Shown piece by piece: positions 1-6,245 of a stretch of 39,350 bases of DNA. Source of the DNA: Kamptonema formosum PCC 10802 (GTDB taxonomy: Bacteria; Cyanobacteriota; Cyanobacteriia; Cyanobacteriales; Oscillatoriaceae); the NCBI RefSeq assembly GCF_000332335.1, contig NZ_KB235948.1, positions 6,360,317 to 6,399,666 of the forward strand, given 5' to 3'. The notes beneath the pieces were generated by a model. It searched no databases and was not told the DNA's origin. It saw only the letters and a program-made list of their open reading frames with translations. Numbering within the stretch: position 1 is the stretch's first letter; each line of letters opens with the position of its first letter. The position numbers and the translations under genes are program-made.

Positions 1-5
1 ATTAC

Positions 6-291
6 CTCAATTTCGAGTAGACACACCGGCACATTTGTGGTAGAGTGGTATTGTGGGAAAAGGTGCGCAAAAAAAAGGCCGCTGCGGGCAGGCGGAACAG
101 GGGCAAAGAATTTACCTCAAGTCGGGCCACCCGGCGATTGGAAATCGCGGCTATACAGACAAAGCCCGCCTACCCTTCGGGAAGGGCTTCGCCCAACGCG
201 GGCTAAGAAAGGCAAAATTTTCTCAATTTATAGTAGACACACCGGCACATTTGTGGTAGATTGGTATTGTGGGAGAAGGTGCGCAAAAAAA
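6..291 (+). repeat. Direct repeat pair, about 65-70 bp, offset 216 bp
   Basis: A block beginning CTCAATTT and running through GTAGACACACCGGCACATTT to GGTGCGCAAAAAA occurs at about 6-73 and again at about 222-289 with only a few differences. The spacing is exactly 216 bp at several anchor points. The copies lie in non-coding DNA upstream of the first CHAT gene; open frames crossing them have repeat-derived composition and are not believed. It could be a local duplication or two copies of a dispersed element. Confidence 0.8.
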
Positions 292-446
292 GAGCCTGTG
301 CGGGCAGGAGTCCAGTCCTCGGGCGATTGTAAACGTTCCCAGTGGGCGGTGGGAAAAAGGAAAAACTCCGCAGATTTTGAGAGTCTCGCTCTACTCTTAG
401 CCCGCGAAGGCGGGCTTCGTCTGTATAGCCGCGATTTCAATCGCCT
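134..446. repeat. Inverted pair of a dispersed palindromic repeat
   Basis: The segment at 134-207 (GCGATTGGAAATCGCGGC, then CTATACAGACAAAGCCCGCC, ending CGCGGGCTAAG) recurs in reverse complement at 396-446. The first copy has about 25 extra bases (ACCCTTCGGGAAGGGCTTCG region) between the two GC-rich arms. The structure resembles small dispersed repeats seen between genes of filamentous cyanobacteria. No coding potential is assigned. Confidence 0.7.
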
Positions 447-640
447 GGAACCTGGCAAACTAGCCAGAGGTCTAACCCCTCACGCATTCGCCAACAGTCT
501 CTTTCCAATCGCCAGGAACCAGGCTAATCGCCGGCGAACTCGCTACAGGTCCAACCCCCTCACGGACGATCCAACACCATCTGTCAATCCCTCCCAGCCC
601 ACCGGCACGGCACAAACGGGATGCTCCCCCCGAAAACCCC

Positions 641-670
641 TTGACAGAACCGGCACGCCTAAGGCAAAAT
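641..670 (+). promoter_or_regulatory. Sigma-70-type promoter of the first CHAT operon
   Basis: TTGACA at 641-646 and CAAAAT at 665-670 are separated by 18 bp, placing a start about 25 bp before the ATG at 701. The core TTGACAGAACCGGCA is nearly the same as the promoter of the second CHAT gene (20418 onward), which supports it being functional. The -10 is imperfect. Confidence 0.55.
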
Positions 671-700
671 AGGAGAAACGTGAGGCATTAGGGGCGGCAG

Positions 701-3700
701 ATGTTCCGGCAAGTTGGGCAGTGGCTGAAAAGGTTATGGCAGTGGGTGGCTGGGCTTTTCGGAAAAGGGAAACCGGCACCGGCACCCCCGCCACCGGCAC
801 TGCCCACCCTCAGCGACACCGCCTATGAACGTCTGTTCATGCAGCTGATGGATGGCGTGGGTGACGGTTGGGATGGGGCGCGGGTGCGCGAGCACTTGGG
901 AAACCGCTCTGATGACAGCTGGTTCGCCAATTGGCTGCAGCGCTTTGGCAGGGATAAGCTGCTGGCTTCGCCCCAGCCGAATCACGAATTGGCGCGGCGC
1001 ATGGTGCGGTTGGGGGAAATTGGCTGCGGGAAATTTGGCGAGATTGCCGGCGAGTTTGGCACGCAGCGTCTGGCAAAAAATGCTCAGCCGCTGGCGGAAG
1101 GGGAGTGGGAGTTCCTGTTTGGCTCGCTGCTGGAGCGGGTGTCGCTGGGAGAGGAGCCGGTGCTGGCGTTTCTGGAGGATTTGCAGCATCGCGCTATTTT
1201 GCAGCTGTGGGTGGAGTGGCTGCGGAATTATGGGGAAACCTTACTGGCTGCGGATGTGGCGGAGCGGGATTTGGCGCGGCGCATGGCGCGGCTGGGGGAA
1301 ATTGCCGGTGGGGAGTTGGGTGAGGTGGCGCGGGATTTGGGGAGCCGGCTGTTGGAAAAGGTGCCGGTGGAAGATGAGGTTTGGGAGATTATTGAGGCGG
1401 TGTTTGTTGGGAATGGGTTGGGGGTTGTGGGGGATGTGAACCGCCAAGACGCTGAGGGCGCAGAGGAAGAGGGGGGAGCTGATCTGGAGGCTAAGGTGTG
1501 GTTTGAGCGAGGTTTTCAGCAAGCAATGGCAGGGGATTTTGAAGGTGCAATCGGTTCTTTTAACCAAGCCCTCCATATTAAACCAGACTTCCCCGAAGCT
1601 TTGCTCAACCGGGGCGCAGCGCAGGTTGAGTTAGGACAGTTCGAGCCGGCAATCGCTTCTTGGAACCAAGCCCTCGCTATTAAACCAGACTTCCACGAAG
1701 CTTTGTACAGCCGGGGCGTAGCGCAGGAGAAGTTAGGAAAGTTCGAGCCGGCAATCGCTTCTTATAACCAAGCCCTCGCTATTAAACCAGACTTCCACCA
1801 AGCTTTGTACGATCGGGGCAATGCGCAGGCTCAGTTAGGACAGTTCGAGCCGGCAATCGATTCTTATGACGCTGCTCTTGCTATTAAACGGGACTTGTGG
1901 GAAGCATGGGCGATGCGGGGCATTGCAGCAGGAAAATCTATTTCTCCCCTGCAGGGGCTGCTAAATCCCCTGCTAGCAACCTCTCCCCTAGCCAGGGAAA
2001 ATCCCGAATTAAACCGGCGCGGCTATGAGGGGAGATTGGCAAGCTATGAAGAAGGGTTGAAACATTGCCACCGAGACACGCACCCGGAAGGCTGGGGAGA
2101 ATTGCACCGGCTTACCGGCGACGCGCACTATTTCCGAGGGCGCGGGAATGACAGACACCGGCACTACTGGAACAAAGCCCTCAACAGCTACAACACAGCA
2201 CTGGAAACCCTTACCGAAACCGCTTTTCCCGAAGCGCATCTAGAGGTGTTAGACAGTCTGATGCGCGTATTGCGGTGGTTGGGGGAAAAGGAGCAAGCCG
2301 ATGAATTGCACCGGCGCGCCAAAGAATTGTTGCGGCGGTTGCTAGCCGAGCCAAAACGCCCTGACTGGAAGAAAAAGCAGCTGGCGCTCAAATTTGCCGG
2401 CTTTCAGCAGTTGACGGTTGACGAGTGCGTGCGAAATGGGGAGCCGGTGCGAGCTTGGGAATTGGCAGAACAAGGCAAAAATGCCTGTTTGACTTGGCTG
2501 CTATATGCCTGGACCGATGATATCCCCACCGCCAGCTGGGAAGACATCCAGCAACTCCTGAATCCCTCCACTGCAGCCATTTACTGGCACCAAAGCCCAG
2601 TTGCACTCCACACCTTTATTATCAAACACAGCGCCCCACAACCGATTGTGCTGGGAGCCACCCCCGACAGCCCCACCGAACCAGCTTCTCCTCCCTCTGA
2701 CTCCCCCTCCCCGCACGCGGAGATGGAGGGGGGTGAGGTTCTTTTCCAGACTCGCCTTCAGGACTTTGAAGCCTGGGTGGAAGAGTGGAATGAGCAATAT
2801 CAGGACTATCGCAATCTCAAGGAGAAAGACGCAGCGGGGGAAAGCGACAAAAAAAGCCATCCCTGGTACGCGGGAATGGAGGAAAGACTGCAGGATTTGG
2901 GGAAAATCCTCGACATGCCGGCAATTTTAGAGCAAGTCGCCGGCATCCCTCAACTGATTCTCATCCCCCACCGCGACTTGCACCCCTTACCTCTGGAATA
3001 CCTGTTCCCAGATCAGCTCACCCTCACCCGCCTCCCCAGCGCTCAAATTGGCAAGATGTTGAGCACCGCGCCGGCAAACCCCTCACCCGCCAACCCGGAA
3101 AAAATTCTCCTCAGTGCCGAAACTCCCGACAGTAAAGGGTTTCCTGATTTGCCCCTCGCCGATGTGGAATCCGCCGCCATCGCCCAGATGTTTCCCCCCA
3201 CCGGCATTACCCGCATTTCTGGAAAGCAAGTCACACCGGCTACCCTGGCAAATTGCCTCAGACAGCCTCACCGCATCTTTCATTTTACCGGACATGGCGT
3301 AGCCAATATCAGCCATCCCGCCTTTTCTTATTTACCCCTCACCGGCGAGGACAAACTCACCGTTGAGGAAATACTGTCTATTAAGCTGGATGGCTACGAG
3401 CTTGTCAGCCTTTCCGCTTGCGAAACCGCCCTCACCCGCAACCAAACCATCACCGCCGAATATGTGGGATTGGTGAGTGGCTTTCTGCGAGCCGGTGCAG
3501 CCGGTGCGCTCACTACCCTCTGGGTAGTGCAATCCGACGCCAGCGCCCTAATGACGATCCAGTTCTACCGGCAGCTGAAAAAAGGCAAATCCCCAGCAGT
3601 CGCCCGCGCAAATGCAGTAAAATGGTTAAAGCAGCTGACGCCCAAAAAACTCAGCCGGCTCTATAAGGCTTCTCTCGCCGAACTTCCCCCATATGAGGAC

Positions 3701-3823
3701 ACGGTTCGCCCCACCCTCAAACGGGAGTTGCGGCGATTTGCTAAACTAGAAGAACAAGACGGCAAACTTTTTGAGCATCCCTACTACTGGGCTGCTCTCA
3801 CAATAGCAGGTACATTTCGATGA
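701..3823 (+). CDS. TPR-CHAT domain protein, active-site His and Cys present
   Basis: A 1040-residue protein of the CHAT (caspase HetF associated with TPRs) family, probably a cytoplasmic cysteine protease of clan CD. Residues 1-22 form an amphipathic Trp-rich start. A module of about 90 residues (about 35-127: LF.QL.DGV..GWD, WL.RFGRD.LL, ELARRMVRLGEIGCG) is followed by a second, diverged copy at about 132-222. Four TPRs span about 265-405. The CHAT domain (about 780-1040) has the PHRDLH strand, HFTGHG with candidate catalytic His865, and LSACETA with candidate Cys907, and ends HPYYWAALTIAG. The stop overlaps the next start as ATGA, so three genes are translationally coupled. The coding sequence carries two repeat-like insertions (1439-1475, 2700-2742). 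Partner or substrate is unknown; the membrane protein two genes downstream is the obvious candidate. Confidence 0.9.
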   Translation: MFRQVGQWLKRLWQWVAGLFGKGKPAPAPPPPALPTLSDTAYERLFMQLMDGVGDGWDGARVREHLGNRSDDSWFANWLQRFGRDKLLASPQPNHELARRMVRLGEIGCGKFGEIAGEFGTQRLAKNAQPLAEGEWEFLFGSLLERVSLGEEPVLAFLEDLQHRAILQLWVEWLRNYGETLLAADVAERDLARRMARLGEIAGGELGEVARDLGSRLLEKVPVEDEVWEIIEAVFVGNGLGVVGDVNRQDAEGAEEEGGADLEAKVWFERGFQQAMAGDFEGAIGSFNQALHIKPDFPEALLNRGAAQVELGQFEPAIASWNQALAIKPDFHEALYSRGVAQEKLGKFEPAIASYNQALAIKPDFHQALYDRGNAQAQLGQFEPAIDSYDAALAIKRDLWEAWAMRGIAAGKSISPLQGLLNPLLATSPLARENPELNRRGYEGRLASYEEGLKHCHRDTHPEGWGELHRLTGDAHYFRGRGNDRHRHYWNKALNSYNTALETLTETAFPEAHLEVLDSLMRVLRWLGEKEQADELHRRAKELLRRLLAEPKRPDWKKKQLALKFAGFQQLTVDECVRNGEPVRAWELAEQGKNACLTWLLYAWTDDIPTASWEDIQQLLNPSTAAIYWHQSPVALHTFIIKHSAPQPIVLGATPDSPTEPASPPSDSPSPHAEMEGGEVLFQTRLQDFEAWVEEWNEQYQDYRNLKEKDAAGESDKKSHPWYAGMEERLQDLGKILDMPAILEQVAGIPQLILIPHRDLHPLPLEYLFPDQLTLTRLPSAQIGKMLSTAPANPSPANPEKILLSAETPDSKGFPDLPLADVESAAIAQMFPPTGITRISGKQVTPATLANCLRQPHRIFHFTGHGVANISHPAFSYLPLTGEDKLTVEEILSIKLDGYELVSLSACETALTRNQTITAEYVGLVSGFLRAGAAGALTTLWVVQSDASALMTIQFYRQLKKGKSPAVARANAVKWLKQLTPKKLSRLYKASLAELPPYEDTVRPTLKRELRRFAKLEEQDGKLFEHPYYWAALTIAGTFR
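1439..1475 (+). repeat. Repeat-like in-frame insertion in the CHAT gene
   Basis: AACCGCCAAGACGCTGAGGG followed by CGCAGAGGAAGAGG resembles the purine-rich CCGCCAAG/GACGC/AGAGGA repeats common between cyanobacterial genes. A related stretch lies at 23761-23800. It encodes the hydrophilic linker NRQDAEGAEEEGG between the N-terminal module and the TPRs, so it is tolerated in frame. Confidence 0.5.
1541..1860 (+). repeat. 102-bp tandem units encoding TPRs
   Basis: The word GAGCCGGCAATCG recurs at 1643, 1745 and 1847, exactly 102 bp (34 codons) apart, with near-identical intervening DNA (AAGCCCTCGCTATTAAACCA). Nucleotide identity beyond what TPR function requires points to recent expansion or gene conversion of the repeats. 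Confidence 0.8.
2700..2742 (+). repeat. Palindromic repeat inside the CHAT gene linker
   Basis: CCCCCTCCCCGCACGCGG followed by AGATGGAGGGGGGTGAGG forms a stem and resembles the intergenic element at 5760-5808 (CTCTCCCCTTGTGGGAGAGG, ending GGGGTGAGG). It encodes a Pro/Ser-rich linker just before the CHAT domain. The paralogue at 20591 carries a different palindrome at the matching place. Confidence 0.5.
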
Positions 3824-4233
3824 ATTCCTCCCAGAGGATTACCCTCAAAGCCTTTTTGATAGCCCTCGCCCAGCAAACATCCCCCCTCCCAGAGGAGTTA
3901 CAAGCCCAACTGAAAGCGATTAGCGAGGACATCTCCTCTAATTTGGGCACCCTGGATAACCTCGGCGAGGCTTATCTGGGGGAAACGTACCTAAAGTATG
4001 CCGATATTTTACACACCCCCGCCGCCGAGCGCAATAAAGGTCTTCCCTGCGAAATTGATGAGAGAGCCGAAAGGCGAAATGCGGAACTCAGCAATCAGGT
4101 TGATGCCCTTGACATCATTGACAGGATGGATGATGAAACCCTCACCCAAACCGCAAATGCGATATTGAGCAACCCCGACAACCAGGAAAATGTCGTGCAA
4201 ATTATTGTCGCTTGCGGGGATCTTGTCTTATGA
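3820..4233 (+). CDS. Small protein of unknown function in the CHAT operon
   Basis: A 137-residue, acidic, probably soluble protein that I do not recognise. It starts on the ATGA overlapping the CHAT stop, and its own TGA overlaps the ATG of the next gene, so all three proteins are likely made in fixed proportion. Visible features are a helical N-terminal half (FLIALAQQTSPLPEELQAQL), a LGEAYLGETYLKY stretch that recalls a TPR or short linear repeat, and an acidic C-terminal part. There is no signal peptide, membrane segment or catalytic motif. The second CHAT locus has no counterpart here. It could be an adaptor, inhibitor or chaperone for the CHAT or membrane protein. Confidence 0.75.
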   Translation: MNSSQRITLKAFLIALAQQTSPLPEELQAQLKAISEDISSNLGTLDNLGEAYLGETYLKYADILHTPAAERNKGLPCEIDERAERRNAELSNQVDALDIIDRMDDETLTQTANAILSNPDNQENVVQIIVACGDLVL

Positions 4234-5678
4234 GCGCCGGCGAGCTGATTTACCCAACCCTCGATTTATTTCTCTATGACTTGCGAGAGGGTTTAGCGCA
4301 AAGTTATGCTAAAATAGACGGCAACCGCAAGAAATTCTGGGATAAAATATACCCCCAGATAGATGACAGCCGGCTGGAAAACTTAGCCAAAGCTGAGAAA
4401 CCCGAAGCCGATTATGTCCTCTTGCTTGAATCTCAAAAGATTGAGCAGTTTGAACCTGCCTGCGATGGCCATTTTTTCCCCGTTCAGCTAGGAGACACCT
4501 ACGCCCTGCAAGCCGACTGTTCTGGCAAATACGCAGATCCGTCTGCAAAAACCCCCAACTTGGCAAAGCAGCCGGTTGATGGAACTGTTGCCAACCTCAA
4601 ACAAATTATAGTCTCTCGCATCAACGGCACGCAAGAGGAAAAAGAACTGCAAGCCGGCAAGCGAGGAACCCTGGGACAAACTTGGCTGTTTTGGGCGCAA
4701 CTCGCCTCAGAAAATCAAGATGTGGAAAAAACTGCAAAAGAGTGCTACACTCAATTGGTAGGGGAGTCTTGGGAGAGAGATTTCCAAGGCGACGGCGACT
4801 TTATGGGTGCCCGCGTCTTTGAACTGTGGCGCTTTCCCTCAAACTGGAGTGCCGGTTGGGATAAGTTCAGCCAAGAAAACCAGCACGTTCTGATTTTCCT
4901 GTTTCCAGCCGGTGAGGACATCGGGAAAATTCGGGGCAATATGGCAAAAATCTCCTTTGACTGCATGCGCCTGTTTGGCTACCGGCACAAGGTAATTTGG
5001 GCGTACTGGCAAGGGTGCCGGTTGAAAGCGAAACTCAAAGAGAAATATCGCGCCGCGCGAGAGTTTAACAGCCAGATTGCCCAACTGTTTGCCGGAGAGA
5101 GAGCCAGCCTCAACCAATTGCAAGAGGACCTAACCAAGGCGCTGAAAGACCACTCCGATTATACCGAGGCGCTAACCAAATTAGAGTCGCAACTGCGCAC
5201 CATCAAGGTCAACTTTGCCAACTTCCAGAAACGGCAAAAAAACTTTAGAAACCCCCTTGACAAAAGCGGGCGGGGGGAGTTTATAATAAAGGTGGGGGAG
5301 AGTGTCTTCGCCCCAGAGAAATATCTGGAACAGCTAGCCTCAGACTGCGCCAACCTGAGTGCGGGGTTAAAGCTGCTGGAGAACCTGATCAGGAATATCG
5401 AGGGGATCGTACAGATAGAGCAAACCCGCAGCGAGCGCAATTTAAACTGGACTGTTGGGGTTGCCGGTATTGGACTAGCTGCCAGCGGCGTCACCGCCAC
5501 CATCATTTCCACCAAACCTCCAAACACCTACAAGGACATTTCTTTCTTGCAGTCCCCGGCATTTGTGCTCAGTATCGGCATAGGAGTGGTGCTCGTCCTT
5601 AGCGCCTTCGTGATTAGGGAAATTTGTAGCCTACCTAACAGACTTCGCCGCCGGCGTTCTGATAAAAAGAACATGTAG
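4230..5678 (+). CDS. CHAT-associated membrane protein with C-terminal two-helix anchor (copy 1)
   Basis: A 482-residue protein without a recognised family. The ATG at 4230 is chosen over an upstream TTG (4212) because it gives an ATGA overlap and matches the paralogue's start. The N-terminal half shares blocks with the protein at 23938: PTLDLFLYDLREGL, QLGDTYAL, GTLGQTWL, F-x-HVLIFLFP and YRHKVIWAYWQ. The region of about residues 270-400 is a predicted long coiled coil. Two hydrophobic segments (about 410-432, starting NWTVGVAGIGLAASGVTATI, and 447-468) are separated by a short loop, with an Arg/Lys-rich cytoplasmic tail (NRLRRRRSDKK). This suits a hairpin membrane anchor presenting a large cytoplasmic domain. 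Operon position makes it a likely partner, substrate or effector of the CHAT protein; that is inference. Confidence 0.85.
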   Translation: MSAGELIYPTLDLFLYDLREGLAQSYAKIDGNRKKFWDKIYPQIDDSRLENLAKAEKPEADYVLLLESQKIEQFEPACDGHFFPVQLGDTYALQADCSGKYADPSAKTPNLAKQPVDGTVANLKQIIVSRINGTQEEKELQAGKRGTLGQTWLFWAQLASENQDVEKTAKECYTQLVGESWERDFQGDGDFMGARVFELWRFPSNWSAGWDKFSQENQHVLIFLFPAGEDIGKIRGNMAKISFDCMRLFGYRHKVIWAYWQGCRLKAKLKEKYRAAREFNSQIAQLFAGERASLNQLQEDLTKALKDHSDYTEALTKLESQLRTIKVNFANFQKRQKNFRNPLDKSGRGEFIIKVGESVFAPEKYLEQLASDCANLSAGLKLLENLIRNIEGIVQIEQTRSERNLNWTVGVAGIGLAASGVTATIISTKPPNTYKDISFLQSPAFVLSIGIGVVLVLSAFVIREICSLPNRLRRRRSDKKNM

Positions 5679-5702
5679 TAGTTCTTAATCTTAGGTATTA
5701 GA

Positions 5703-5729
5703 AAGCCGGTTTTTAAAAGAAGCCGGCTT
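5703..5729 (+). terminator. Hairpin after the first CHAT operon
   Basis: AAGCCGG (5703-5709) pairs with CCGGCTT (5723-5729) about 25 bp after the stop codon. The loop is T- and A-rich, with no long T tract after the stem. It may end transcription or may simply be one of the dispersed AAGCCGG palindromes. Confidence 0.45.
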
Positions 5730-5757
5730 GTATCTCACGCTTGTTGAGAAAAGAGTC

Positions 5758-5869
5758 TTTCTCCCCCCTCTCCCCTTGTGGGAGAGGGGAGCTGGGGGGG
5801 TGAGGGTCTTTCTGTGGTAACATACCCAAGATGTGTGTGAACAGTAGCCCCGCTGACGGAGGTGGGGCT
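5758..5869. repeat. Intergenic palindromes (CTCTCCCC type and AGCCCC type)
   Basis: CCTCTCCCCTTGTGGGAGAGG (first 20 bases shown by CCTCTCCCCTTGTGGGAGAG) at about 5767-5787 is a near-perfect hairpin, followed by a GGGGTGAGGG tail. AGCCCC (5846-5851) pairs with GGGGCT (5864-5869). Both look like small dispersed repeats and not gene-specific sites. Confidence 0.6.
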
Positions 5870-6028
5870 GACGGGATGCCGGCGAATAAACTACAGCGCA
5901 TTTAATTTGCACTTCCCATCTCTAGCATCTCGTTGCCAGAATCACGCTGGAAACGCAATCTGGAGACTCTGCCCCCTTTCAAAGGAAAAGCAGGTTAAAA
6001 GCCTAATAGCTTAGTTTTGCATTATTCA

Positions 6029-6140
6029 GGTGCAATCCCCCCACAGAGGGATGCCGGTGGCGTCCTCAGGCAGAAGCCGGTCGCCTGTCCGGTGTCTCTG
6101 GAGGTGGGACCGGCAAGACGGCTGTCCTGCGCCGGCGGCA
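6029..6140 (+). other. Possible structured RNA leader or ncRNA
   Basis: Three consecutive hairpins can be drawn: GCAATCCC/GGGATGC (6032-6039 with 6048-6054), CAGGC/GCCTG (6067-6071 with 6083-6087) and CCGGT/ACCGG (6089-6093 with 6109-6113), followed by a GC-rich CGCCGGCGGC segment and an AT-rich stretch. The sequence matches no riboswitch or RNA family I recognise. The stems are short, so this is only a candidate. The rest of the 567-bp gap (5679-6245) holds the repeats listed separately and no convincing ORF. Confidence 0.3.
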
Positions 6141-6191
6141 TATATAAGTATGGCTTAATCTTAGGATAATAAATTTTTATGTGAGTTGGTT

Positions 6192-6219
6192 GCTGTTATG
6201 ATAACTTTAACTTAACAGC
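6192..6219 (+). promoter_or_regulatory. Inverted repeat upstream of the coiled-coil gene
   Basis: GCTGTTA (6192-6198) is repeated in inverted orientation as TAACAGC (6213-6219), and the inner GTTATGATAAC is itself a palindrome. It lies 27-54 bp before the ATG at 6246 in an AT-rich region, a usual position for a repressor or activator site. No particular regulator is implied. Confidence 0.4.
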
Positions 6220-6245
6220 CCTAGAGTACATTCAAGGTCTACAAG

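Noticed and set aside
37-672. 211-residue plus-strand open frame at the window start
   Set aside because: It runs through direct and inverted repeats, has repeat-derived composition (the same VEWYCGKRCAKK/VDWYCGRRCAKK words), no ribosome site and no recognisable domain.
4230-5678. Identification of the CHAT-linked membrane protein as a bacterial gasdermin
   Set aside because: Bacterial gasdermins are about 250 residues, beta-rich and lack a C-terminal two-helix anchor; this protein is about 480 residues with a coiled coil and two hydrophobic helices. Only the analogy of a protease-activated membrane effector is kept.
6000-6140. Cobalamin or c-di-AMP riboswitch in the leader of the coiled-coil gene
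   Set aside because: GGTGCAATCC recalls parts of such consensus sequences, but the other required blocks (for example GCCACTG of cobalamin switches) are absent.
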